A stretch of DNA of 64,000 nucleotides from Hyphomicrobiales bacterium (lineage in GTDB: Bacteria; Pseudomonadota; Alphaproteobacteria; Rhizobiales; Rhizobiaceae), in assembly GCA_900472605.1 (NCBI GenBank), contig UCJD01000012.1:248001-312000 (forward strand), in the 5' to 3' direction. Position numbers and translations under genes: made by a program. Below are positions 1 to 7,913 of this stretch, piece after piece (the stretch's first letter is position 1; each line of letters starts with the position of its first letter). A model generated the notes under the pieces. The model was not told the origin of the DNA and made no database searches. It was given only the letters and a program-made list of their open reading frames with translations.

Positions 1-63
1 CGTGAAGAGACACTGAAAATCCTCGCGGTCGTCGAGGAAGACATCAAGGACATGTCCCAATGA
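1..63 (+). CDS. C-terminal fragment of an unidentified protein
   Basis: The first 20 codons of the window form an open frame that ends at a TGA (61-63) overlapping the ATG of the next gene, in the ATGA arrangement typical of translationally coupled operon genes. The tail is charged and helical-looking (Val-Val-Glu-Glu-Asp-Ile-Lys). Too little is present to name a family. The overlap suggests co-transcription with the PLP enzyme downstream. Confidence 0.6.
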   Translation, partial: REETLKILAVVEEDIKDMSQ

Positions 64-1226
64 GCAACGGTTCAGATCCGTTCGAATTCGCCTCCCTGAT
101 CACCGCGCACGACGAGGGCAACTTCGCCGAAGCCGTGGTGCCGCCGATCTTCCAGACGTCGCTGTTCACCTTCTCCGATTACGACGACATGATCGCGTCT
201 TATCGCGGCGAGAAGGTACGCCCGATCTACACGCGCGGTCTCAATCCCACGGTGCGGATGTTCGAGGAGATGCTGGCCAAGCTCGAGGGCGCGGAAGATG
301 CGCTGGGTTTTGCAAGCGGCATGGCGGCGATCTCGTCTGCGGTGCTCGCCTTCGTCGAGCCGGGCGACCGCATCGTTGCCGTCAAGCACGTCTATCCCGA
401 TGCCTTCCGCCTGTTCGGCACGGTCCTGAAACGCATGAAGGTCGAGGTGACCTATGTCGACGGACGCGACGAGGAAGCCGTCGCCAAGGCGCTGCCCGGC
501 GCCAAGCTGTTCTATATGGAAAGCCCGACGAGCTGGGTGATGGAGGCACACGACGTCGGTGCACTGGCTGCTTTGGCGAAGCAGCATGGCGTCATATCGA
601 TGATCGACAACAGCTGGGCAAGCCCGGTCTTCCAGCGCCCGATCACGCTCGGCGTCGATCTCGTCATTCACTCCGCCTCGAAATATCTCGGCGGCCACAG
701 CGATGTCGTTGCCGGCGTGGTGGCTGGCTCGAAGGAGATGGTCGCCCGCGTCAAGGCGGAATCCTATCCCTACCTCGGCGGCAAGCTGTCGCCCTTCGAT
801 GCCTGGCTTCTGATCCGCGGCATGCGCACCCTGCCGATCCGCATGAAGGCACACGAGACGGCCGGCATGACGATCGCCAAGCGCCTGCAGGATCTCGATG
901 TGGTCGAAACGGTCTGCCATCCGGGCCTGGCCAACCGGCTGCCGGCCGGTCTGAACGGCACGTCGGGGCTGTTCTCGTTCATATTCCGCGAGGGTGTCGA
1001 TATCCGCGCCTTCGCTGATCACCTCAAGCTCTTCAAACTGGGAGTGAGCTGGGGTGGGCATGAAAGCCTGATCGTACCAGGCGAGGTCGTCCTTCAGCAG
1101 AAGGCACAGCCCAATTCCGCGCATACCTTCGGGATCCATGCGCGGTCCGTACGCCTCCATGTCGGCCTCGAAGGAACCGAGGCGCTGTGGAGGGATATCG
1201 AGGAGGCGCTCGCCGTCGCTTCGTAA
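60..1226 (+). CDS. PLP-dependent Cys/Met-metabolism family transferase/lyase
   Basis: A 388-residue fold-type I PLP enzyme of the cystathionine gamma-synthase/beta-lyase family, the usual length for the family. The Schiff-base lysine is probably Lys208 in the context His-Ser-Ala-Ser-Lys-Tyr-Leu-Gly-Gly-His. The N-terminal Tyr-Thr-Arg-Gly-Leu-Asn-Pro-Thr motif, the Gly-Met-Ala-Ala-Ile-Ser cofactor loop and the Ser-Trp-Gly-Gly-His-Glu-Ser segment near the C-terminus are family hallmarks. Members make or break C-S bonds (cystathionine, methionine, homoserine esters), and the sequence alone does not fix the substrate. The ATG overlaps the stop of the gene before it, and an ABC importer follows 43 bases later on the same strand, so the enzyme may process an imported compound. 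Confidence 0.88.
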   Translation: MSNGSDPFEFASLITAHDEGNFAEAVVPPIFQTSLFTFSDYDDMIASYRGEKVRPIYTRGLNPTVRMFEEMLAKLEGAEDALGFASGMAAISSAVLAFVEPGDRIVAVKHVYPDAFRLFGTVLKRMKVEVTYVDGRDEEAVAKALPGAKLFYMESPTSWVMEAHDVGALAALAKQHGVISMIDNSWASPVFQRPITLGVDLVIHSASKYLGGHSDVVAGVVAGSKEMVARVKAESYPYLGGKLSPFDAWLLIRGMRTLPIRMKAHETAGMTIAKRLQDLDVVETVCHPGLANRLPAGLNGTSGLFSFIFREGVDIRAFADHLKLFKLGVSWGGHESLIVPGEVVLQQKAQPNSAHTFGIHARSVRLHVGLEGTEALWRDIEEALAVAS

Positions 1227-1269
1227 AAAGTCCAGAAACCGAGGAAAAACCTGGAAGGGGGAACTGAGC

Positions 1270-2529
1270 ATGAAAAGACTGATAACCGCAACGCTGCTGG
1301 CCACGATGATGGCGGGTACGGCAATGGCCGACACGACGCTGAAGCTCGTGGAGGTGATCACCAGCCCGGAGCGCACCGAAACCCTGAAGTCGCTCGTCGG
1401 CAAGTTCGAAGCCGCCAATCCGGGCACCAAGGTCGACATCATCTCGCTGCCCTGGAACGAAGCGTTCCAGAAGTTCGCGACCATGGTATCGGCGGGCGAC
1501 ACCCCTGACGTCATGGAAATGCCGGATACCTGGCTCTCGCTCTACGCCAACAACGGCATGCTGGAAAGCCTCGAGCCCTACCTCGAAAAGTGGGAATACA
1601 CCAAGGGCCTGACGCCGCGCGCGCTGGAACTCGGCCGCGACGTCAAGAACACCGCCTACATGCTGCCCTATGGCTTCTATCTGCGCGCTCTCTTCTACAA
1701 CAAGAACCTCTTCAAGGAAGCCGGCGTTTCCGAGCCGCCGAAGACGATGGATGAATTCGTCGCCGCCTCCGAAAAGGTCTCCAAGCTTCCCGGCAAGTCC
1801 GGCTACTGCCTGCGCGGTGGACCGGGTGGGTTGAATGGCTGGGTGATGTTCGGCGCCACGATGGCCGGCTCCAACAAGTTCTTCAACGACGACGGCACCT
1901 CGACCATGAACAGCGAAGGCTGGACCAAGGGTCTCGAATGGGTCGTCGATCTCTACAAGAAGGGTCTGGCGCCGAAGGACAGCGTCAACTGGGGCTTCAA
2001 CGAGACCGTCGCCGGCTTCTATTCCGGCACCTGCGCGATGCTCGACCAGGATCCGGATGCCCTGATCGCGGTTGCCCAGCGCATGAAGCCCGAGGATTTC
2101 GGCGTCACCAAGATGCCTGTCGGCCCGAGCGGCAAGGGCTTCACGACGATCGGTTTCGCCGGCTGGTCGATGTTCACCACCAGCCAGAACAAGGATCTGT
2201 CCTGGAAGCTGATCGAGACGCTTGAATCGCCCGAAGGCAACATCGAGTGGAACAAGCGCACGGGCGCGCTGCCGGTTCACACTTCGGCAGAGAAGGATCC
2301 CTTCTACGCCAGCGAGCAGTTCAAGGGCTGGTTCGACGAGTTGGCCGACAAGAACATCGTTCCGACCGTGATGCCGACCTACCTCGAGGAATTCGCCTTC
2401 TTCAAGGATTCGCTCGCCATCAAGACGACGCAGCAGGCGCTTCTCGGCGATATCACGCCGAAGGAACTGGCTGACCAGTGGGCGGACTATCTGACCAAGG
2501 CTCAGCAGAAGTACCTCGCGAAGAAGTAA
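1270..2529 (+). CDS. ABC transporter sugar-type substrate-binding protein
   Basis: A 419-residue periplasmic binding protein of extracellular solute-binding family 1 (MalE-like). The start at ATG 1270 follows a purine-rich ribosome site (GGAAGGGGGA) and begins a classical Sec signal peptide (Lys-Arg, hydrophobic core, Ala-Met-Ala cleavage near residue 20). A longer frame upstream overlaps the preceding enzyme and lacks such a signal. Two-lobe features include the Asp-Val-Met-Glu-Met-Pro-Asp-Thr-Trp segment and a late Gly-Ala-Leu-Pro-Val. It is the first gene of a complete importer whose permeases and ATPase follow. The ligand is unknown, with oligosaccharides or glycosides typical for the family. 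Confidence 0.92.
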   Translation: MKRLITATLLATMMAGTAMADTTLKLVEVITSPERTETLKSLVGKFEAANPGTKVDIISLPWNEAFQKFATMVSAGDTPDVMEMPDTWLSLYANNGMLESLEPYLEKWEYTKGLTPRALELGRDVKNTAYMLPYGFYLRALFYNKNLFKEAGVSEPPKTMDEFVAASEKVSKLPGKSGYCLRGGPGGLNGWVMFGATMAGSNKFFNDDGTSTMNSEGWTKGLEWVVDLYKKGLAPKDSVNWGFNETVAGFYSGTCAMLDQDPDALIAVAQRMKPEDFGVTKMPVGPSGKGFTTIGFAGWSMFTTSQNKDLSWKLIETLESPEGNIEWNKRTGALPVHTSAEKDPFYASEQFKGWFDELADKNIVPTVMPTYLEEFAFFKDSLAIKTTQQALLGDITPKELADQWADYLTKAQQKYLAKK

Positions 2530-2560
2530 GCGGGCTCAGAGTGGGGCTTAGAGAGTGGAG

Positions 2561-2678
2561 CCCCCTCATCCGCCTGCCGGCACCTTCTCCCCGTTGGGGA
2601 GAAGGGGTTCCGTAGCAACCTCTCCGTTCCCTTCTCCCCAACGGGGAGAAGGTGGCCTGATAAGGCCGGATGAGGGGG
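2561..2678. repeat. RIME-like palindromic intergenic repeat
   Basis: An outer inverted repeat (CCCCCTCATCCGCCT at 2561-2575 against 2663-2678) encloses two near-identical hairpins: CTTCTCCCC-GTT-GGGGAGAAG at 2584-2604 and CTTCTCCCC-AAC-GGGGAGAAG at 2631-2651. This architecture matches what is known of the Rhizobium intergenic mosaic elements (RIME). It lies 31 bases after the binding-protein stop and before the first permease. Stem-loops in that position can protect the upstream mRNA and lower expression of the permeases, but that role is an inference here. Confidence 0.85.
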
Positions 2679-2729
2679 CCGCGGGCACTACTGCGGGCAA
2701 ACAGAACGTAACCATGAAAGCCGCCCAAG

Positions 2730-3665
2730 ATGACCATGACCGCCGATACGCTCGACAGTCGCCGTGACCGCAGGCCGTGGCTGAAGCGCGTCGCCGATGC
2801 CTCGGAACCCTATCTCTACAGCGCGCCATCGCTCGTCCTCATCATTGCCGTGATGCTGGTGCCGCTGGTGATCGGCGTGTCCTATGCGTTCCGCGATATC
2901 CAGCTTCTGAACCCCTTCTCCGGCGGCTTTGTCGGGCTGGAGCATTTTCGCGAACTCTCGAAGGATGCCGCCTTTTATGGTGCGCTGAAGAACACGCTTT
3001 GGTGGACCGGCGCGTCGGTCGTCCTGCAGTTCATCTTCGGACTCATCCTCGCCCTGCTGCTCGACAAGCCGTTCTGGGGCAGGGGCCTCGTTCAGGCGCT
3101 GGTGTTCCTGCCCTGGGCCGTCCCGTCGTTTCTCGCCGGCCTCAACTGGGCATGGCTGTTCAATCCCGTCATCGGTCCCATTCCGCACTGGCTTTACGCG
3201 CTCGGCCTGATGAGCGAGCCTCGCAATATCCTGTCCGACCCGCAATACGCCATGTGGGGACCGATCATCGCCAATGTCTGGTGGGGCATTCCCTTCTTCG
3301 CCATCACGCTGCTCGCAGCCCTTCAGGCAATCCCGCGTGACCTCTACGAAGCGGCCTCCATCGACGGTGCCACATGGTTCCAGCGGTTCCGCTCGATCAC
3401 GCTGCCGTTTCTTGCGCCGACCATCGCTATCACCGTTCTCTTGCGCACAGTCTGGGTCTCCAACTTCGCCGATCTCATCGTCGTCATGACCGGCGGTGGT
3501 CCGGCCGACAGGACGCAGATCGTTGCCAGCTATATCTTCACACAGGCGTTCAAGCGGCTCGATTTCGGATACGCCTCGGCGATCGCGCTTGTGCTGCTGG
3601 TGCTGCTGCTTGCCTACTCCATGCTGATCATCCTGCTGCGGCAGACACTGCTGAACAAGGATTGA
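2730..3665 (+). CDS. ABC sugar transporter permease (MalF/UgpA type)
   Basis: A 311-residue integral membrane protein with about six transmembrane helices after a short basic cytoplasmic N-terminus. The binding-protein-dependent permease EAA loop is visible in the C-terminal half (Tyr-Glu-Ala-Ala-Ser-Ile-Asp-Gly-Ala-Thr), which docks onto the ATPase. ATG at 2730 is the likely start; a second in-frame ATG two codons on cannot be excluded. It pairs with the permease that begins 3 bases after its stop. Confidence 0.93.
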   Translation: MTMTADTLDSRRDRRPWLKRVADASEPYLYSAPSLVLIIAVMLVPLVIGVSYAFRDIQLLNPFSGGFVGLEHFRELSKDAAFYGALKNTLWWTGASVVLQFIFGLILALLLDKPFWGRGLVQALVFLPWAVPSFLAGLNWAWLFNPVIGPIPHWLYALGLMSEPRNILSDPQYAMWGPIIANVWWGIPFFAITLLAALQAIPRDLYEAASIDGATWFQRFRSITLPFLAPTIAITVLLRTVWVSNFADLIVVMTGGGPADRTQIVASYIFTQAFKRLDFGYASAIALVLLVLLLAYSMLIILLRQTLLNKD

Positions 3666-3668
3666 GCC

Positions 3669-4499
3669 ATGAGACGATCCATCATCCCCACCATCGCGCA
3701 CCGCCTTGCGATCCTGTGCTACATCGTTTTCGCGCTGTTTCCGCTGTTCTGGCTGCTCAAGGTCTCCGTCACGCCCAACGACCTTCTCTATTCCGAAGGT
3801 GTCAGGATGTGGCCGTCGCGCACGACCTGGGAGCACTATAGCTTCGTCCTCCAGCACAGCGCGTTTCCGACATTCTTCAAGAACAGCCTGATCGTATCGG
3901 CATCGACCGCTGTCGTCGTCACGATCTGTGCCTCGCTTTCCGGCTATGCGCTTTCGCGTTTCAATTTCCGGGCGAAATACTGGATCGTAGCGCTGATGCT
4001 GCTGACGCAGATGTTCCCGCTGGTCATGCTGGTGGCGCCGATCTTCAAGATCCTGACGCCGCTGCATCTGACCAACAGCCTGACAGGTCTCGTCGTCGTC
4101 TACACCGCCTTCAACGTGCCCTTCGCGACCTTCCTGATGCAGTCGTTCTTCGACGGCATCCCGAAGGATCTCGAGGAAGCCGCGATGATCGACGGCGCGA
4201 CGCAGTTCACCGCCTTTCGCCAGATCATCCTGCCGCTGACATTGCCGGGGATCGCAGCGACGCTCGGCTTCGTCTTCACCGCCGCCTGGAGCGAACTGCT
4301 CTTCGCGCTGATGCTGATCAACGGCAACGACGGCGCGACCTTCCCGGTCGGGCTGCTGACCTTCGTTGGCAAATTCTCGGTCGACTTCGGTCAGATGATG
4401 GCTGCGGGTGTTCTCGCGCTCATCCCGGCCGGTCTCTTCTTCCTTCTCATACAGCGCTACCTCGTCCAGGGCCTAACGGCCGGCGCGGTCAAGGGTTAA
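3669..4499 (+). CDS. ABC sugar transporter permease (MalG/UgpE type)
   Basis: A 276-residue inner-membrane permease with about six transmembrane segments and the EAA motif Leu-Glu-Glu-Ala-Ala-Met-Ile-Asp-Gly-Ala-Thr around residues 165-176. It has the usual MalG-type start (Arg-rich, then a long helix with Phe-Pro-Leu-Phe-Trp) and C-terminal Gly-Leu-Thr-Ala-Gly-Ala-Val-Lys-Gly ending. It forms the second half of the heterodimeric channel with the preceding permease. The ATPase gene follows after 4 bases. Confidence 0.94.
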   Translation: MRRSIIPTIAHRLAILCYIVFALFPLFWLLKVSVTPNDLLYSEGVRMWPSRTTWEHYSFVLQHSAFPTFFKNSLIVSASTAVVVTICASLSGYALSRFNFRAKYWIVALMLLTQMFPLVMLVAPIFKILTPLHLTNSLTGLVVVYTAFNVPFATFLMQSFFDGIPKDLEEAAMIDGATQFTAFRQIILPLTLPGIAATLGFVFTAAWSELLFALMLINGNDGATFPVGLLTFVGKFSVDFGQMMAAGVLALIPAGLFFLLIQRYLVQGLTAGAVKG

Positions 4500-4503
4500 T
4501 CAC

Positions 4504-5562
4504 ATGGCATCGATCGATATCCAGAACGTCAAGAAATCCTTTGGTCATGTGCACGTCCTGCAGGACGTCGAGCTGAAGATCGAGGATGGCGAGTTCGTCG
4601 TCCTCGTCGGCCCGTCCGGCTGCGGAAAATCCACATTGCTCCGGATGATCGCCGGCCTTGAGGAGGTGACCTCGGGCGAAATCCGCATCGCCGGAAACCG
4701 GGTCAACGAACTGCATCCGAAAGACCGCGACATCGCCATGGTGTTCCAGTCCTATGCGCTCTATCCGCACATGAATGTCGCCGGAAACATGAGCTACAGC
4801 CTGAAGCTCCGGAAGACGGCCAAGGAAAAAATCGCCAGCGTGGTCGGCGCGGCGGCGTCGAAGCTCGGTCTTGATCCGCTGCTCGAACGTCGCCCGAAGG
4901 CGCTTTCCGGCGGCCAGCGCCAGCGCGTCGCCATGGGCCGCGCCATCGTGCGCCAGCCGAAGGCGTTCCTTTTCGACGAGCCGCTGTCCAACCTCGATGC
5001 CCGTCTGCGCGAACAGATGCGCGCCGAGATCAAGAAACTGCATGGCGACCTGAAGGCGACCTCGATCTACGTGACCCACGACCAGATCGAGGCAATGACG
5101 CTGGCGGACCGGATTGTCGCCATGTATGGCGGGGTGGTGCAGCAGGTGGGCAGCCCGCTCGAGCTCTACGACCGCCCCGCCAACCTCTTCGTCGCCGGCT
5201 TCATCGGTTCGCCGGGTATGAATTTTCTCGACGCAACCTACCGAAACGGCGGCGCGCAACTGAAAGACGGGACTGTCATCGCGCTGTCCAATCCGCTCAA
5301 GCTCGCCGACGGCGACAAGGTGACGCTCGGCATTCGACCCGAGCATGTCGTCATGACGTCGGAAGAGACCGGCATGAAGGCAAGCGTCGAGCTGATCGAG
5401 CCGACAGGCTTCGGCATTATCCTCCATCTCTCGCTGCATGGGCTGCCGTTCAAGATCTTCACGCTCGATCGGGCGGCGCTGACGGCGGGGCCGGATGTGA
5501 ACGTCAGTTTCCCCGCACAGCATGTTCACGTCTTCGACGCGAAAGGCGACCGGGCGAGCTGA
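4504..5562 (+). CDS. ABC sugar transporter ATPase (MalK/UgpC type)
   Basis: A 352-residue nucleotide-binding subunit. Walker A (Gly-Pro-Ser-Gly-Cys-Gly-Lys-Ser-Thr) lies at residues 36-44, the signature Leu-Ser-Gly-Gly-Gln-Arg-Gln-Arg near 134, Walker B Phe-Leu-Phe-Asp-Glu-Pro near 158 and the switch His in Val-Thr-His-Asp-Gln near 190. A C-terminal TOBE-like regulatory region follows, as in MalK and UgpC. It is the last gene of the importer operon and is convergent with chaA, only 12 bases away, with no obvious terminator in the gap. Confidence 0.95.
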   Translation: MASIDIQNVKKSFGHVHVLQDVELKIEDGEFVVLVGPSGCGKSTLLRMIAGLEEVTSGEIRIAGNRVNELHPKDRDIAMVFQSYALYPHMNVAGNMSYSLKLRKTAKEKIASVVGAAASKLGLDPLLERRPKALSGGQRQRVAMGRAIVRQPKAFLFDEPLSNLDARLREQMRAEIKKLHGDLKATSIYVTHDQIEAMTLADRIVAMYGGVVQQVGSPLELYDRPANLFVAGFIGSPGMNFLDATYRNGGAQLKDGTVIALSNPLKLADGDKVTLGIRPEHVVMTSEETGMKASVELIEPTGFGIILHLSLHGLPFKIFTLDRAALTAGPDVNVSFPAQHVHVFDAKGDRAS

Positions 5563-5574
5563 TCGCGATTCTGC

Positions 5575-6711
5575 TTACGTTTCGAAGATCAGAAGCACGT
5601 AGGCCACGAAGAGAACGAGGTGTACCGCTCCCTGCATCAGATGCGTGCGGCCGCTTGAGAAGGTGATGATGCTCAAGGCGAGCGTCAGCACCAGCATGAT
5701 CGGGCTGCTGTGGTCCAGCCCAAGAATGACGGGATTTCCCGTGAGATGGCTGATGACCAGCATGGCGGGGACGGTGAGGCCGATGGTCGATAGCACCGAA
5801 CCGAGAAAGATGTTCACCGATCGCTGCAGGTGATTGGCGACCGATGCGCGCACTGCGCTGATCGCCTCGGGCGTCGCCACCAGAACGGCCATTATGACCC
5901 CGCCAAGAGCCGCCGGCGCACGCAGAGTTTCGATGAAGTAATCGATCGGCGGCGCCAGTTGCTCCACCAGGAACACGACCAGCGACATATAAAGGGCAAG
6001 CATCACGATCGGCCACCAGAGCGGCCCTTGGTGAGAAGCGTGATGGCTTTGCGGTACCGCTTCTTCGGTATCGTCGATGAAAAAGCCCCGGTGGCGGCCT
6101 GTTTGTAGCGTAAGGAAGACGCCATAGAGCCCGACCGAGATGAATGCCAGCACCGTCTGCTGGACGGTCGAATAACCCGGCCCACCGCTCGGGTGGGTAA
6201 AGTTGGGCATGATCATGCTCAGCGTCGCCAAGGGCACGATCACACCGAGATAGGCGTTCGCGCCCTGCAAATTATGCCGTTGTTCATGCCGCCGCCATGC
6301 GCCGAGGAGCAGCGATAGCCCCACCATTCCGTTGAGGATGATCATGACGACGGCAAACAGGGTGTCGCGCACCAGCGTCGGGTTGTTCTCGCCGTGCTGC
6401 ATAACGGCGGTGATCGCCACGACCTCTATCGTGGTGATCGCCAGCGTCAGGATAAGCGTTCCGTAGGGCTCGCCCGGGCGCTCGGCGAGGTGATCGGCAT
6501 GCCGCACGACTGACAGTGCCGATCCGAGAACAACAGCGAAGAGCCAGATAAAGATGAGCGTCAGCCAGAAGGGATTGGCGAGCAGCGCAAACAGCGCCTG
6601 GCCATGAAACAGGAAAGCAACGCTGGTCAGCGCGCTGATCGCAAGGAACCACTCTCGCCGCAGCAGACTGCGGGTGGGCGGGCGGTGCAGCGTTCCTGCG
6701 TCTGCTGTCAC
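5575..6711 (-). CDS. chaA: ChaA-type sodium/calcium:proton antiporter
   Basis: About 378 residues with some eleven transmembrane segments. It shares clear blocks with Escherichia coli ChaA: Ser-Val-Val-Arg-His-Ala-Asp, Gly-Glu-Pro-Tyr-Gly-Thr-Leu-Ile-Leu, Phe-Leu-Gly-Ser-Val-Leu-Ser-Thr-Ile-Gly-Leu-Thr-Val-Pro and Phe-Ser-Ser-Gly-Arg-Thr. ChaA exchanges Na+, K+ or Ca2+ for protons across the inner membrane. I prefer the GTG start at 6711 because a GGGAGAG ribosome site sits 7 bases upstream. An ATG at 6747 would give 390 residues. Longer extensions run into the regulator upstream and are not credible. A His-rich loop (Gln-Ser-His-His-Ala-Ser-His) lies mid-protein, where ChaA also has an acidic/His loop. 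Confidence 0.92.
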   Translation of the reverse strand: MTADAGTLHRPPTRSLLRREWFLAISALTSVAFLFHGQALFALLANPFWLTLIFIWLFAVVLGSALSVVRHADHLAERPGEPYGTLILTLAITTIEVVAITAVMQHGENNPTLVRDTLFAVVMIILNGMVGLSLLLGAWRRHEQRHNLQGANAYLGVIVPLATLSMIMPNFTHPSGGPGYSTVQQTVLAFISVGLYGVFLTLQTGRHRGFFIDDTEEAVPQSHHASHQGPLWWPIVMLALYMSLVVFLVEQLAPPIDYFIETLRAPAALGGVIMAVLVATPEAISAVRASVANHLQRSVNIFLGSVLSTIGLTVPAMLVISHLTGNPVILGLDHSSPIMLVLTLALSIITFSSGRTHLMQGAVHLVLFVAYVLLIFET

Positions 6712-6759
6712 GTTGCAACTCTCCCGCAGATGTCGGTCGCCAAGCATTGCCTCAGGCAA

Positions 6760-6774
6760 AAGCGCCCGGCGCTT
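6760..6774 (-). terminator. possible terminator after the LysR gene
   Basis: On the minus strand AAGCGCC and GGCGCTT form a short inverted repeat that runs into a TTTT stretch. It lies about 80 bases after the LysR stop and just before the ChaA coding region. It could end the LysR transcript or act as an attenuator in the chaA leader. The stem is only 5-7 pairs. Confidence 0.35.
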
Positions 6775-6853
6775 CCCGAGGATGAAAGCACGGGCCTTGA
6801 CCGGCCTCAAGCTCAAATCAGCCGAGCGTTTCGCCCGAGGCCTTGTCTTTGGG

Positions 6854-7783
6854 TCAAAGGTTGCGTTTGCTGTGAGCGATGAACGCCCGAACAGCCGGAG
6901 AGGCTTCCGTTTTCCTGTAGGCGACGACGAGATCGGACGTGACGTTGGCATGCGGCAGCGGCACGTACCGGATGCCCGGCAGCCTGACGCATTCAAGTGA
7001 TTTCGGCACGATCGCCACGCCCGCGCCGATCGCAACCATGCTGCCGATACCCGTGAAGTCCCAGGAAGTGGAATTGATGTTCGGCTCGAAGCCCGCTTCC
7101 TTGCAAGCCGCATAGGTCGTGCCGTGGAAGCCGACGTCGCGCGGTTGCTGCGGCGTCAGAAATGTCTCGCCAGCGAGACCGGCGAGATTGGCGGCGCCGC
7201 GTTCGAGTGTCAGCGCGTGTCCATCCGGCACCATCAGGACAATGGGCTCGCGGCGGATGATATGGGTGGCAAGGCCGTCCGGAATGGGGGCAGGGCCGCG
7301 GATGAAGGCAAAGTCGAGCAGCCCCTCGACGATGCGGGCGAGTTGCTTGCGTAGTTCCATCTCCGTCAGTTCGATCTCGACGCCGGGATGATCGCGCTTG
7401 TAGGCCTTGATTGATTGCACGACGGCGCCGGAATAGGCGGCCGACGCCACATATCCGATGGAGACGCGCCCCGTTTCGCCGCGACTGACCCTGTTGACCG
7501 CCACCATCGCAATATCCGCCTGCGCGAGGATCTTGGTCGCCTCGTCGTAGAGAACCTGGCCGGACTGTGTGAGATGGACGGACCGCCTGGTGCGATCGAG
7601 AAGCGATGTTCCCAAGATCTCTTCAAGGCTCATGATCTGCTGGCTGAGGCCCGGTTGCGCGATGCCGAGCCTTGCGGCCGCGCGCTCGAAATTGCGCTCC
7701 TCGACAAGGGTCACGAAGTATTTGAGGTGACGCAGTTCGAAGGAAGGATTGCGAGGAACCCGCCGCAACTCAGTATTCGTCAT
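6854..7783 (-). CDS. LysR-family transcriptional regulator
   Basis: A 309-residue LysR regulator. The winged helix-turn-helix occupies roughly residues 15-75 (Arg-His-Leu-Lys-Tyr-Phe-Val-Thr-Leu-Val-Glu-Glu, then Ala-Ala-Ala-Arg-Leu-Gly-Ile-Ala-Gln-Pro-Gly-Leu-Ser-Gln-Gln-Ile). A periplasmic-binding-like effector domain follows. It is transcribed away from the siderophore receptor gene, with a 130-base shared promoter region carrying an inverted repeat that could be its operator, and it also precedes chaA on the same strand. Whether it controls the siderophore locus, chaA or itself is not shown. Confidence 0.92.
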   Translation of the reverse strand: MTNTELRRVPRNPSFELRHLKYFVTLVEERNFERAAARLGIAQPGLSQQIMSLEEILGTSLLDRTRRSVHLTQSGQVLYDEATKILAQADIAMVAVNRVSRGETGRVSIGYVASAAYSGAVVQSIKAYKRDHPGVEIELTEMELRKQLARIVEGLLDFAFIRGPAPIPDGLATHIIRREPIVLMVPDGHALTLERGAANLAGLAGETFLTPQQPRDVGFHGTTYAACKEAGFEPNINSTSWDFTGIGSMVAIGAGVAIVPKSLECVRLPGIRYVPLPHANVTSDLVVAYRKTEASPAVRAFIAHSKRNL

Positions 7784-7807
7784 ATTGGCCTGCTTGAGAA
7801 TAATTAT

Positions 7808-7835
7808 AAGCTATGGCGATCGGAAATACCATAAC
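7808..7835. promoter_or_regulatory. inverted repeat in the LysR/siderophore-receptor divergent region
   Basis: AGCTATGG and CCATAACT, separated by 12 bases, form an inverted repeat with one mismatch in eight. It lies 25 bases upstream of the LysR start, inside the 130-base intergenic region shared with the TonB receptor. Spaced dyads of this size are typical LysR-type binding sites. Function is inferred. Confidence 0.4.
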
Positions 7836-7913
7836 TGATGATGATGAAAATACCCCCTGTCATTTATTGGATGAAATGGGATAAGGTGACTAAACAAGTC
7901 CAGTTTTCGGATC

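Noticed and set aside
72..1514. 480-codon open frame on the minus strand opposite the PLP enzyme
   Set aside because: It lies antisense to a clear enzyme and the start of the binding protein, has Arg/Asp/His-heavy composition typical of GC-rich shadow frames, and shows no domain.
2561..2678. Repeated hairpins considered as a CRISPR array
   Set aside because: There are only two units, each a self-complementary hairpin, enclosed by a further inverted repeat, and no regular spacers.
2688..4067. 459-codon minus-strand frame opposite the two permeases
   Set aside because: Very rich in Asp, Arg, Gln and His, which is what membrane-protein codons give when read in reverse; no motif or ribosome site.
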